From the NCBI RefSeq assembly GCF_014195655.1, contig NZ_JACICD010000006.1, positions 1 through 64,000 on the forward strand: a stretch of DNA of 64,000 nt. Reading direction: 5' to 3'. This DNA comes from Ancylobacter tetraedralis (GTDB lineage Bacteria; Pseudomonadota; Alphaproteobacteria; Rhizobiales; Xanthobacteraceae). The position numbers were made by a program, and so were the translations under genes. Below, in pieces: positions 1 to 8,600 of the stretch (the stretch's first letter is position 1; each line of letters opens with the position of its first letter). Under the pieces are notes generated by a model. The model was not told the DNA's origin. It saw only the letters and a program-made list of their open reading frames with translations, and made no database searches.

Positions 1-56
1 CCGAGGCTGAAGAACGCTACTACGCCATGCTGGACGAGCCAGCCATGGCGGCGTGA
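1..56 (+). CDS. C-terminal tail of a protein, possibly an IS transposase (partial)
   Basis: An open frame runs in from the left edge and ends at the TGA at 54-56. The visible tail contains EERYYAMLDEPAMAA. Tails of this kind (aromatic-rich, ending in MAA) resemble the ends of some IS3-type transposases, but only about 17 residues are visible, so the identity is a guess. From 57 to 280 no gene can be supported. If it is a transposase, the adjacent HEPN operon would lie next to a mobile element. Confidence 0.3.
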   Translation, partial: EAEERYYAMLDEPAMAA

Positions 57-280
57 CTCAAACGAAATGGCCTCCGGGAAAACCGGCGCGGTTCACAGAG
101 CTTACGTGAGCTTTGTCCAGATGCACATATCGCGGTGTTACACCACAGATGCGTGCACGAGCAATTCGCTGATGGTCCGTTATGAATAGCCGACTTCGCC
201 AGCATCCGGTCTCGGGCCATCTACTTTAATGACTCATCTTGAGAACGGGCAGGGCGGCATTGCCTGGCGCTCTGCGAAAG

Positions 281-1030
281 TCAGACAATTGGAATGCGAA
301 ACTTTGAGACACGTTCAAACTCGTCAGCAGCAGCTAACAACTCTCGGGCTGCCTGATTCAGTTCGTTGACCGACTTGACGATCTGGGGATGAGGTTGCCA
401 CTCGTCGTGATTGTCTGGGAGAGCTGTCTGACGGTTCGGCGCGACGCGGTGGGGCCAGGTTTTCATGCCTACCAAATCATCAAAATGTTGAGCTCGCTTC
501 TTCACCACCGAAAACGGCGCTTCAACCTGATCATCCACAAACTCGAAGCGAGCCCCCCTCCAATAGGCTACCTCAGTTACAAAATCGAGGACTGCACTGT
601 CGAACGAGTCCCAGAAATTATGGTCACGAAGAAAATCCTTTCGGCCTTCGGTGAATTCGCCGCGGTACCTTTGAAGCAGTTCTATATCGTGGGGGTTCGG
701 CTCTTTTGGAGCTAACGGACGCTGCCAGTAAGCGCCCAGTATAGACACCGCGATGCCGGTGAAAAAGACACTGAAGCCGATCCATATCGGGAGGTTCGGA
801 ACGGGCGAGGGTTTGTCATAGTAGGCAAAGGCTGAAGCTATAAGTGTTTCGATTAAAGACCCGGTCAGCGCGAAGGCACCGATAACGGCTATCGAAGAGC
901 CCAGTTTTGTGAGGCTCGAGCCCCATAAAATCTGCGCCAAGCGCAGCCAAAAATCTTTGTCGAACATGATAGTTCTACACCAACTGGGGAATATCCGCTC
1001 TCTTAGATTGCGACTAGAGTGTCCCTTCAT
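281..1030 (-). CDS. Hypothetical membrane protein with two N-terminal helices
   Basis: 249 residues of no recognised family. Two hydrophobic segments lie at roughly residues 40-70 and 80-103, followed by a soluble C-terminal domain of about 140 residues rich in charged and aromatic residues. This topology suggests a membrane-anchored protein with a cytoplasmic effector or sensor domain. Its start codon overlaps the stop of the upstream 69-residue gene by 4 bp (1027-1030), so the two are probably translationally coupled. It is the last gene of a four-gene minus-strand operon that includes two proteins with HEPN-type motifs. Base composition is lower in GC than the chromosomal genes further right, which fits horizontal transfer. 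A second methionine at residue 22 is an alternative start. Confidence 0.6.
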   Translation of the reverse strand: MKGHSSRNLRERIFPSWCRTIMFDKDFWLRLAQILWGSSLTKLGSSIAVIGAFALTGSLIETLIASAFAYYDKPSPVPNLPIWIGFSVFFTGIAVSILGAYWQRPLAPKEPNPHDIELLQRYRGEFTEGRKDFLRDHNFWDSFDSAVLDFVTEVAYWRGARFEFVDDQVEAPFSVVKKRAQHFDDLVGMKTWPHRVAPNRQTALPDNHDEWQPHPQIVKSVNELNQAARELLAAADEFERVSKFRIPIV

Positions 1031-1236
1031 AGCATGCTCGAAATTGTCCGGCTGCGGTAGAGCGTGCCGAGGTTGAGCACCAGCGCCTCCATGACCTCTA
1101 GGAAACGTGGCATATCCTCTCGAGAGGTCTGTGGTGCTCTTGCTTCCTGAATGCTGCGGTGATTGTCGTAGTCTAGGCGGTCACTCCAGGCGAAGAAGGA
1201 GCGGATCGCGGCGGAATCGACGAGCGGTTTGGTCAT
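1027..1236 (-). CDS. Small hypothetical protein of the HEPN operon
   Basis: 69 residues, soluble, rich in Arg, Ser and Leu, with no recognised family. It begins MTKPLVDSAAIRSFFAWSDR. It lies 4 bp after the TPR-HEPN gene and overlaps the downstream membrane protein gene by 4 bp. That tight packing is the main evidence that it is expressed. A small partner or antitoxin role would fit its position, but nothing in the sequence shows it. Confidence 0.5.
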   Translation of the reverse strand: MTKPLVDSAAIRSFFAWSDRLDYDNHRSIQEARAPQTSREDMPRFLEVMEALVLNLGTLYRSRTISSML

Positions 1237-1240
1237 GGGC

Positions 1241-2917
1241 TCAGTCGCGCCGTTTCCAGGCGTCGTCCCAGGTGTCGAGTGACATGGGGAAGCTCGCGCC
1301 GGGCGGCCGCTCGGCTTCCCGCCGTCGCTCCTCGGCGTGGATCGCTAGCGTGAGGTACATGATCGCGGCCCGAGCGAGCTTGAGTTGGCGACTGGTGCGG
1401 GCGGCGAGGTCTTCGAAGGAGAGGTCGAAGATGCCAGGCGCTGTCTCGGGGGACGGTGAGATCGAGACAGCTCGTAGAAACATGTCATGGACGCTGACGA
1501 ACTTGTGCTCCAAGTGGTTGCGGAGCTCGTAGATCGCCTGGGCGTCAGGCTCGGTGACGTCCTTGAAGTCGTTCTCGAACACGTCTTTCGACAGCCAGAA
1601 GAGCCCGCGGAGCGGCCAGTTGGCGAGCCCGTCGAGGTTGGGATGGAGGGTCTTGCCCCTGCCCTTTACGAACCAGAGGTTTCGGAAGCTGACCTGCCGC
1701 TCCGGATGGCCGAGGCCTAAGTAGGAGTTGAGGCAGAAGGCAACCTTGTCGAAGATCGAATATGCGCCGCGGAATGCCATCTTCAGACGCTCGACTGCGA
1801 AGCCGACGGCTGGATAGTCAAGGGTGTTGTAGACCTGCACGCCGCGGTCGGCGAAGTGGACGCCGCTGGCGGTTACACCTTCCCAGCAAGCGAAACGGGC
1901 CGCCGCGTACTCCTGCTTGATCAGGTTGAAGTAGGCGATGACCGGCGGTGGACCGGGGCCGCCGTCCAAGCCGACGACTGTGATGGAAGGCAGCATCATC
2001 ACGTCGCGCGCCGCGATCTCGAAGGTGCCGGCGTCATTCAGCGGGTTGATGAAGAGTCGACGGGTCAGACACCAGCGGCGATATTCGCGTTCGCGACGTC
2101 CTCGGCCCAGGGAATGGCCGTGAAGGTCCACTTCGACGGGGTTGGCGGTCAGATAGGCGTCGAGTGCCTTGGCTTGTTTCGCGAAGTAGCTCAGCGCAGG
2201 TTCGAGCCCGACACTGTCGATGATGGCATCGGGGTCGATCGCACGGCGGAAGGCCTCGTGCGCGGCTCCAGCAAGGACATAGTTGTGGCCGGCGTCATGG
2301 AGGCTGGCGGCATAGTGGGAAAGGCCGATGCCGCGGTTACCGTTGGCCATGGCCATGTTCGGGACCAGGGCGAGCGCTCGGTCCCAGGCCTCGATGGCTT
2401 CGACGAAACGGCCGATGTGGTTGAGGATGGTGCCCAGGTTGGTAAGCGCCTGGGCGCGCTGAATCAGGCCAAGACCTTCAAAGCCCTCGCTCGCCACCGC
2501 TCGCCGGAGCGCCAGCAACTCCTGGTCGATCTCGTTCGAGAGCCAGGTCCAGGTCCGGTGGGTCGGCGATTGATGCCGTCGAATGCTCCAGAGGTTGGCG
2601 GTGAAATAGTGCCAGCGTGCACGATGGGCCGGCTCAAGGCCACGCGCCTCTAAACACGTTAGCACGGCCTCGGCTCGCTCCAAGCCTCCAGCGCTCGCGG
2701 CTTCGGCACTGAGGTCCACCAACAGGGCGGCCAAGGTCATCGCATCGTCGTCTGACAGGCCCGTCGGGTCGATAGTCATCAGCTTGGTGAGATCGGGGCT
2801 GTTCTCGAAGTCCGCCACGTTCATTCTCTCGGGCATATCGTGACGCGCTTCTCCGCGGGCGTGGCCGCCAGGAATGCGCTTAGGTTGAACCGGTTTGGGT
2901 CGGCCTGAACCGGCCAC
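1241..2917 (-). CDS. TPR-HEPN protein, LA2681-like
   Basis: About 558 residues. The N-terminal half contains TPR-like helical repeats (around residues 130-200, with a typical LTNLGTILNHIGRFVEAIEA repeat). The C-terminal part carries the HEPN signature R-N-H-L-E-H at residues 466-471, the R-x4-H arrangement used as the catalytic site by HEPN ribonucleases. The architecture matches the LA2681-like HEPN family. Members of this superfamily often act as toxins or abortive-infection effectors that cut RNA. It follows a second R-x4-H protein by 42 bp and precedes two small genes. The GTG start at 2917 has no clear ribosome binding site; ATG at 2836 or 2824 is a plausible alternative and would remove a low-complexity N-terminus. 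The HEPN motif is seen, while RNase activity and a defence role are inferred. Confidence 0.75.
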   Translation of the reverse strand: MAGSGRPKPVQPKRIPGGHARGEARHDMPERMNVADFENSPDLTKLMTIDPTGLSDDDAMTLAALLVDLSAEAASAGGLERAEAVLTCLEARGLEPAHRARWHYFTANLWSIRRHQSPTHRTWTWLSNEIDQELLALRRAVASEGFEGLGLIQRAQALTNLGTILNHIGRFVEAIEAWDRALALVPNMAMANGNRGIGLSHYAASLHDAGHNYVLAGAAHEAFRRAIDPDAIIDSVGLEPALSYFAKQAKALDAYLTANPVEVDLHGHSLGRGRREREYRRWCLTRRLFINPLNDAGTFEIAARDVMMLPSITVVGLDGGPGPPPVIAYFNLIKQEYAAARFACWEGVTASGVHFADRGVQVYNTLDYPAVGFAVERLKMAFRGAYSIFDKVAFCLNSYLGLGHPERQVSFRNLWFVKGRGKTLHPNLDGLANWPLRGLFWLSKDVFENDFKDVTEPDAQAIYELRNHLEHKFVSVHDMFLRAVSISPSPETAPGIFDLSFEDLAARTSRQLKLARAAIMYLTLAIHAEERRREAERPPGASFPMSLDTWDDAWKRRD

Positions 2918-2959
2918 GTGTTCATCCGTGCATCCATTTCCACTTAGAAAGACGTGCCC

Positions 2960-4870
2960 CTAGCGTTCTAAGAAGGGAGTGTCGGTGTACGCAAGGCGCC
3001 AAGGCTTGTGCCCGCCCAAGGCGAATGTGACCACGAACCGCTCAGGCGAGACCTGCTGCCGGCTGGCGGGGAGTACTTCGGCGAGAGCCAGCGGGGCTTC
3101 GAGCTTTGACTGAAAGAGATGCACCGTGACGTCCTCCATGAAGCAGCAGAAGCGGTCCAGCATTCGGGCGACAAAGGCTGTTACGGGGATGCCATCTATC
3201 TCCGGTTCAACGGCTGCGACGGCCGTGCCTCTGTCGCGGTAGGTCACGCGGGGCAGCACCCACCCTTCATGCTCAATAGCGTTTCGGGCGAGGACGAGTT
3301 GCTCCGACCACCTCCGAGTGCCCCGCAAGTAATTCGCGAGATCGGGGTCTGTTTGGTCTAAGCGTGCGCAGCCTGCATCAAACGAGGCTTGCTTCTGGAA
3401 CAGGAACGTGATTTCGACGCCGAGCTGCCGCGCCAGCGTCTGCATGTTGTGCTTGAGCGCTCTCACAGAACTGTTGAGGAAATTCTCGGTCTCGCGCCGC
3501 AGCTCGCGGTCGATGGAATGCCTGATCGTGAGTGTGGCAAAATTCCGCTCGACTGCTTCACCGGTCTGCACGGCGGTAGCGTGTTCGGTCCATAGACGGG
3601 TTACCTCCTTGGCCGCTTCGCGCGTGCTCGACAAGGCCTGCGTGAGGCCTTCGAACGTCCCATCGAACGCCAAGCGCGCAGCCTCGTCCTGCCGGAAAAC
3701 GAGGTCTCGGATGATCAGCAGACCGAGTATTAGACGCGCGACATAGGGCGAACTCGTGCCCTCATCGGCCACTTTTTGTACGATGAACTGCTGTGGGAGT
3801 GGCCGGACCCGCAGATTGGAACGCTGCTCGAAAAGATGAAGCAAATCTCGGAACTGCGAACGAGACATCGGCAGAACGTAGGAAACCTGCGTGTCAGGTG
3901 GGCGGCGCAGGACGCTCTGCCTCTCGGCTGGCAGGCCTGAGAAGACCAGCATCCCCTGAAGGGGGAAGCGGCCACTCATCACAATTGCCCCGCCATCCTG
4001 CCAGGGCAGATATCTGAGCGAGCCTAGCGGCTCTCCACCTCCGGCTGGAAGGAGCTGCAGCGGTGGCTCCGGCAAGAGTCGGTCGCTATAAAATTCATCG
4101 GGAACGGGCCGAAGTTCGCCTTCGAGGTCGTACTGATACCCGGTCGTCGCAATCGCGTTTGCGAACGGCGCGACCAACGTATGGAAATCGGCTGGGAGGC
4201 CGGCTTCCTTTCGGAAGAGGTGGAGGGACTGCAGCATCCGTCCGGTGGCACGCGTCAGGGCGGTGCCAGGCGCAGGACCCTTTATCATGACGACGTAGAT
4301 CGCAGGGGCGGCTGTCAGCCTGCGAGAAGGAAGCAGCCAAGAGCCACCTAGTTCGGCTTCACCCGGGAACTGCACGGCGTATTCAATTACCCCCGCGTCG
4401 CCAATCGCGACAATGTCTGGCCATTGGGTGCCCCGCGTCTCGGCGTTCAGCGCCTGTAGACGATCCGAGATCGCTTCCATCGGCACGGCCGAGCGCCGGG
4501 CGAAAATCACGGCAAGAGTTGCGTCGAAGCCGTCGTTTGGGGTTTCAGGATGCCCCGGCCTTTTCAGCACCTTTACGGACACGATGCGCCGATAGGCTTC
4601 ATCGAGCTTAGCTATATCGAGCTCGTCGATGACATCGACGACGACGGCCGCCGTATTAGCTGGAATGGGTTCTTCGTTCTTGAGCGCCCCTCCGGCGTTG
4701 GGAGCAAAGATGACGATAGGCAAAGGCGCACTTTCGGCCGCGGCACCGCCTACGACGCCGCCCCTACGGATACTGTAGCGAGGGCCGATAAGAGGACGCA
4801 GTCCATCGATCAGCAGCCCCGTGACTTCAGATACCTCCGCCCCGGAGACTTGCTCCTCCAGACGCGCCAC
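2960..4870 (-). CDS. Hypothetical protein with an R-x4-H (HEPN-like) motif and a possible degenerate nuclease-fold N-terminus
   Basis: 636 residues of no firmly recognised family. The first 120 residues resemble the DUF6602-type layout (helix, then strands around PIVIFAPN and AAVVVDVIDELD). The acidic and E-x-K residues expected of an active PD-(D/E)XK site are not evident, so this domain may be inactive. The C-terminal half is helical and contains R-N-A-I-E-H at residues 529-534, the same R-x4-H pattern as in the downstream LA2681-like protein. The gene begins with GTG at 4870 and no ribosome binding site is obvious. A short direct repeat (TTGTGATG twice, about 4873-4888) abuts the start. 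It is the first gene of the four-gene operon. Function unknown; a second HEPN-type effector or regulator is the best inference. Confidence 0.6.
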   Translation of the reverse strand: MARLEEQVSGAEVSEVTGLLIDGLRPLIGPRYSIRRGGVVGGAAAESAPLPIVIFAPNAGGALKNEEPIPANTAAVVVDVIDELDIAKLDEAYRRIVSVKVLKRPGHPETPNDGFDATLAVIFARRSAVPMEAISDRLQALNAETRGTQWPDIVAIGDAGVIEYAVQFPGEAELGGSWLLPSRRLTAAPAIYVVMIKGPAPGTALTRATGRMLQSLHLFRKEAGLPADFHTLVAPFANAIATTGYQYDLEGELRPVPDEFYSDRLLPEPPLQLLPAGGGEPLGSLRYLPWQDGGAIVMSGRFPLQGMLVFSGLPAERQSVLRRPPDTQVSYVLPMSRSQFRDLLHLFEQRSNLRVRPLPQQFIVQKVADEGTSSPYVARLILGLLIIRDLVFRQDEAARLAFDGTFEGLTQALSSTREAAKEVTRLWTEHATAVQTGEAVERNFATLTIRHSIDRELRRETENFLNSSVRALKHNMQTLARQLGVEITFLFQKQASFDAGCARLDQTDPDLANYLRGTRRWSEQLVLARNAIEHEGWVLPRVTYRDRGTAVAAVEPEIDGIPVTAFVARMLDRFCCFMEDVTVHLFQSKLEAPLALAEVLPASRQQVSPERFVVTFALGGHKPWRLAYTDTPFLER

Positions 4871-5516
4871 ATATTGTGATGTTGTGATGTGTCCGTCCCT
4901 TATCCATGCCCGATAAGGACTTCTAGCGTCCCGGAGCCGAAGGAGAAAGTACTGGTATGCAGTAGTCGCTTTTACATCACGCGTTCACCGCAAACGGTCC
5001 GGCCAAGCCTGTGGGAAACAGCGCGTGATCTAAACCGTCAGCCCCGCAGTCACGGTCGACTCGGCACGATCGGGTGGCCGCGGATTCTACATTACAAACG
5101 AACTGAATGCTGCTTCGGGATCAAGGGCTAGTTACCGCTCCTGGCGTAAAGGTGCCGACGTGCCTCACCTTGCGAATGTCCGCTTTTGGGCCGCGGCCGT
5201 TGGCAGATCAATGACCGGGATGGCGGCGCAAAGCGGACGTCGCTGAAAGGCGGCGAGGGGCAGGTTTGGGTCAGCATGCGTCATAGGGTTATAGCGAACA
5301 CATAGTTCTCTTCTTGGTCGCTCGCGGCCCGCCAAATTTTTCCCATAAATCATTGATATTGCTATATAATTTCAACGACCCGCTCCCCCTACCCCACCGC
5401 AAACCCCACCCGCGGGCAGTCATTCCGGCGCATGAGGATGAACGTGTCCGAACAAAAAGGGCGGTGAGCCCGTGGCCCCCGCCCTGTTGTCGGCCGCCGA
5501 TCGTGCCTGCGGGCTC
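4871..5516. other. Intergenic stretch between the HEPN operon and the satellite island
   Basis: No convincing gene is seen. Short open frames here (for example 4889-5131 on plus, 5165-5353 on minus) lack ribosome binding sites and family resemblance. The region holds the inverted repeat listed at 5178-5238. An AT-rich patch around 5341-5380 contains a perfect TATAAT (5365-5370, plus strand) but lacks a well-placed -35 and a downstream gene. The HEPN operon promoter should lie near 4871-5000. Confidence 0.4.
5178..5238. repeat. Inverted repeat GTCCGCTTT / AAAGCGGAC
   Basis: GTCCGCTTT at 5178-5186 pairs perfectly with AAAGCGGAC at 5230-5238 across a 43-base spacer. Hairpins with this arm are, as I recall, common in intergenic DNA of proteobacteria, so this may be a copy of a dispersed repeat rather than a local regulatory site. 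Confidence 0.45.
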
Positions 5517-6080
5517 TCAGTCGTCGTCGTCATCATCGGGCGGGTTGGCGACCACGGGCAGCGCGGTGCCCTGGATTTGCTTGAGCAGTAGCGTCAGCGG
5601 ATTCTCCGCCTCTCCGGCGACCTTCAACCGGTCATTGAACATACCCATGTGGCGCATGAGTAGCTCGAGCGCTCCCTTCTTGTCCGCGAGCTTGAGCTTC
5701 TTGAGGCTCCCCACGGGCGCGCCGTCCTGGCTGAGCTCGACCGCATCGAGGCCCGCCAAGGCGGCAGCGGTGTCGTCATCCATCTCGTGGAGCGGCTTCA
5801 GAGTGCCATCGACATTGAATGCCTTGCGGATGTCGAGGAAGGCGAGCCGGGCCACTTCCTGCAAGACGCGGTCCTGCGTGACCCTGGCGCGCACCGACCT
5901 CTGCGCCATCGCAGCCTGAATCCGTTCGGCAACCGGAGCTTTCCGGAGCAGCTGCCGGCCAATGTCGGCGGCGGTCCGCGCGCTATAGCCCGCCCGCCGT
6001 GCCGCCTGGGTGGCATTGAGATCGATCAGATATTCCTCCGTGAAGCGCTGCTGTCTGGCCGTCAGGCTGGTGCGGGACAT
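5517..6080 (-). CDS. terS: Terminase small subunit (TerS)
   Basis: About 187 residues of the Terminase_2 family. TerS recognises phage pac/cos DNA and directs the large terminase during packaging. The N-terminus has the family helix-turn-helix signature (LTARQQRFTEEYLIDLNAT, then QAARRAGYS). The C-terminus ends in a run of six aspartates. The frame is open to 6146, where a good AGGGGAACAGGAA ribosome-site-like sequence precedes ATG. However, the extra 22 residues would be encoded by the 9-bp repeat array, so I prefer ATG at 6080. No large terminase, portal or capsid gene is present, which fits a satellite that redirects a helper phage's packaging rather than a full prophage. Confidence 0.8.
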   Translation of the reverse strand: MSRTSLTARQQRFTEEYLIDLNATQAARRAGYSARTAADIGRQLLRKAPVAERIQAAMAQRSVRARVTQDRVLQEVARLAFLDIRKAFNVDGTLKPLHEMDDDTAAALAGLDAVELSQDGAPVGSLKKLKLADKKGALELLMRHMGMFNDRLKVAGEAENPLTLLLKQIQGTALPVVANPPDDDDDD

Positions 6081-6107
6081 GGGAGTTCTCTGGGGTGCCA
6101 TTATCGC

Positions 6108-6197
6108 GGGGAACACGGGGAACGTGGGGTACGGGTTTGAGATCATGGTGAAATTCCTGTTCCCCTGCCGATCTCGTATTGGGGGACAAAGGGAACA
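6108..6197. repeat. Iteron-like array: GGGGAACA-type 9-bp repeats
   Basis: Three direct units with exact 9-bp period start at 6108, 6117 and 6126 (GGGGAAC, GGGGAAC, GGGGTAC). An inverted copy (TGTTCCCC) lies at 6158-6165 and a shorter GGGAACA at 6191-6197. The array sits just downstream of the helicase gene and upstream of terS. P4 replication origins contain alpha-protein iterons of related sequence (GGTGAACA type), so an origin is a reasonable inference. The same triad occurs in opposite orientation at 20195-20220, beside the integrase. Confidence 0.6.
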
Positions 6198-6241
6198 GGC
6201 GTGGGTGACGACCGCGGCTCACCGGCCCGATGGGGCTCGGC

Positions 6242-8590
6242 CTAATGGCTGGCCTCGCCCATGATGCTGGAGCGGATGACGTAGCAGCGAACGGGGCCCT
6301 CAAAGCCCGGCAACCGGCGCTTGGTCTGGGCCTTTCCGTCGCTGCCGACCCTCAGAAACCCCCGCTGCGCCAGGGTTTTGGTGACGAACGTCACGTCCAT
6401 TCCGGTGCAAATGTCGGCTTTCCAGACCTCCGGCAGCACGATGTACTCGTAGCCCTTGGCGGCATCGCCCGCCCGAAAGCCGGCACGATGGGTCACCCGC
6501 ATGTCGGGATGGGGCTCAAGGCCCGCCCCCATCAGTTCGAAGCGCGACGCGCCGTGCAGCTCAATGAAGTGGCGCACCCGGGCAATGGCATCACGTTCTT
6601 CCGCCGGCTCGATCCCGCCGCGCTGTGCCAGCCAGCCGTTGAAGCAGACTCCTGCCGCCCGCATGGCCTCGCCTTCCGGCCACGGCAGAATGCCGGCGTC
6701 GCGCGCGATCTCGCCGGCCGCAGCAATCAGGCCGAACCGGGCGGCAACACGGCTGATCTGCCCATCCGCGCCCTCGGGGCAATGGTCGCGGACGAACCGA
6801 TCGCAGAGGAAACGCGCTTCCTGCTGAATGTCGTCGAAGCGCTCGACCACGACCTTGAGAAAGGCACGGCTGGCATGGCCATAGTGGCGGGCAGCGGCGG
6901 ATTTCAGATGGCGGGCGAAGGCATCGGCCGATCCGAACGCGTGGAGATTCTCGAACAGCCCAAACCCGGCACCCGCATCCGCCGGGATGTCGACGATGCG
7001 GACCTCCTGGCCGGCCGCTGCACGACGGCCCCGTCCGTCGTCCGCGAGCTTGTCGGCAAGGCCGACCTCACCACTCGACAGGAAGAGAACGCGCCAGCTG
7101 GCGGAAGACCGGGCTTCGCCGGTTCGGCCGGCTCTGGATTTGCCCGAGCCGTTCGCCAGCATGTAGGCAATGGCTCCCGCCTCACGCCCGTCAACCTGTC
7201 CCATCTCGTCCAGGCACAGCAGAGCGTCGCAATGGAGCGCGGCGACGCCTTCAAGACCATTCGAGGTCGCACGCCAGGTGCGCAGGAAGCCATTGAGGCC
7301 ACCACCTCCCCAGACGGACCCGCCAACCGCAAGGGCCGTGCTCTTGCCGGTCGAGGATCCGCCACGCAGATGGAAGCCTCCACCCTCGGCATCGAGCGGA
7401 TAGAGCAGCGGCGCGGCAAAGGCCGCCGACAAGGCCAGCCCCAGGCGCGAATTGCCGATGGCGTAGCGGGCGATCTCATCCTGCCAGGCGGCGAGATCGC
7501 CTGCCATGCGAAAAGGATGATCCGGCGGCACGGTCGTCTGCAGCAGCAAGCGCTCCTGCGCATCCTGTCCCGGTCGCAGCGTTTCGTTCACAGAGACATA
7601 GGCTCGCCCATGCCACCCGGTGCGCGGGACGCAGCGCGCCTTCTCCTTGGGACGCTCGCTGGAGATGAACTCATGCAGGAACTCACGGGCCTTCCTCGCC
7701 GAGCCGATGGTGAGGCCCATCGACAGCAATTCACTCCGGTAGTTGATGCCGTCGCCCGCCAGTTGCTCCATCGGCATCGCCCATTCCTTGCGGATATTGT
7801 CGCGGTCGACGACACAGAGCAGACGTCCCCAGTTTCGGCCATCCCCATCGCGGGTCTCGGCCACGACCGTGAGCGGCGAGCAGAAGCGGACATATTCGCG
7901 GATCGTCTCTCCCGATTCCTGACGCTCGACCAGCTTGTAGACGCCGGTCGCATCCGACCGGAACAGAGACAGGGACTCCTCCGTCATCGGCGTCGTGTCC
8001 GAATGCAGCATGACCTCCGTCGCGCGCTTCTGGCGCTCGTCGACATGGAAGCGGATCAATTCAGGATCCGTGCTCATGAGGGTGGCCAGCGCCTCGGCGG
8101 CCAGTCCCCCGTCGACGGCATCGGCAAGGCCCCATTCGTCTGAGGAGGAAAGCTCCCGCCCCATGCTGCCGGCCACCCCTGCCATGTCGAGCACCTTGAC
8201 ATCGCGGACGCCCGCCTTGGCGAGCAGGTTGGCCATCATGTCCGCCCACGCCTGACCTTCGCGTCCGACAGTGGGGGCGAGGACGACAGGATGACCGGCC
8301 AGGGGGCCGAAGTCGGTCGATGCCGGGGATTTGGGATCCTGCGCCGTCGTGGTGGCCACCATGTCCGGCAGCAGCATCGCCGCGGCATCCATCGACCACT
8401 CATCGGGGCAGACCAGAACCGACGCGACGGGGCGCGACAGGATCGCGGCCAGATCGAACAGCGGCCGTGGCGATGGCATGGGCTTCATGCGCCATGCGCG
8501 CTTGCCTTGTCCCAGCGCACAATAGGTGATGTGCGCGACATGTTCGGGCTCCGCATCCGATGCCGGCCAGCGGGCGACATATCCCACCAA
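6242..8590 (-). CDS. DUF927-family replicative helicase of the satellite
   Basis: About 782 residues as read from a TTG at 8590. The first 130 residues resemble a TOPRIM-like segment. The C-terminal half is the DUF927 P-loop ATPase, with Walker A GGSSTGKST at residues 410-418 and Walker B LLCLDE at 457-462. Such proteins unwind DNA at satellite origins and work with the Prim-Pol encoded just upstream. The start is suspect: the conserved family sequence continues upstream of 8590 in the same frame (WPYRDSAGQLVGYVARW), overlapping the end of the primase gene in another frame, with no usable start codon. One base removed from the G4 run at 8626-8629 would join the two frames. It is either a split or frameshifted fusion, or the product of ribosomal frameshifting. 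Confidence 0.8.
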   Translation of the reverse strand: MVGYVARWPASDAEPEHVAHITYCALGQGKRAWRMKPMPSPRPLFDLAAILSRPVASVLVCPDEWSMDAAAMLLPDMVATTTAQDPKSPASTDFGPLAGHPVVLAPTVGREGQAWADMMANLLAKAGVRDVKVLDMAGVAGSMGRELSSSDEWGLADAVDGGLAAEALATLMSTDPELIRFHVDERQKRATEVMLHSDTTPMTEESLSLFRSDATGVYKLVERQESGETIREYVRFCSPLTVVAETRDGDGRNWGRLLCVVDRDNIRKEWAMPMEQLAGDGINYRSELLSMGLTIGSARKAREFLHEFISSERPKEKARCVPRTGWHGRAYVSVNETLRPGQDAQERLLLQTTVPPDHPFRMAGDLAAWQDEIARYAIGNSRLGLALSAAFAAPLLYPLDAEGGGFHLRGGSSTGKSTALAVGGSVWGGGGLNGFLRTWRATSNGLEGVAALHCDALLCLDEMGQVDGREAGAIAYMLANGSGKSRAGRTGEARSSASWRVLFLSSGEVGLADKLADDGRGRRAAAGQEVRIVDIPADAGAGFGLFENLHAFGSADAFARHLKSAAARHYGHASRAFLKVVVERFDDIQQEARFLCDRFVRDHCPEGADGQISRVAARFGLIAAAGEIARDAGILPWPEGEAMRAAGVCFNGWLAQRGGIEPAEERDAIARVRHFIELHGASRFELMGAGLEPHPDMRVTHRAGFRAGDAAKGYEYIVLPEVWKADICTGMDVTFVTKTLAQRGFLRVGSDGKAQTKRRLPGFEGPVRCYVIRSSIMGEASH

Positions 8591-8600
8591 CTGGCCGGCG

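Noticed and set aside
4889..5131. 80-codon plus-strand frame after the HEPN operon
   Set aside because: No ribosome binding site and no domain. Residue composition looks random, with many Arg, Pro and Ser.
5353..5370. TTGATA and TATAAT near 5360 as a promoter
   Set aside because: The two hexamers are only 6 bp apart and no gene lies downstream on that strand.
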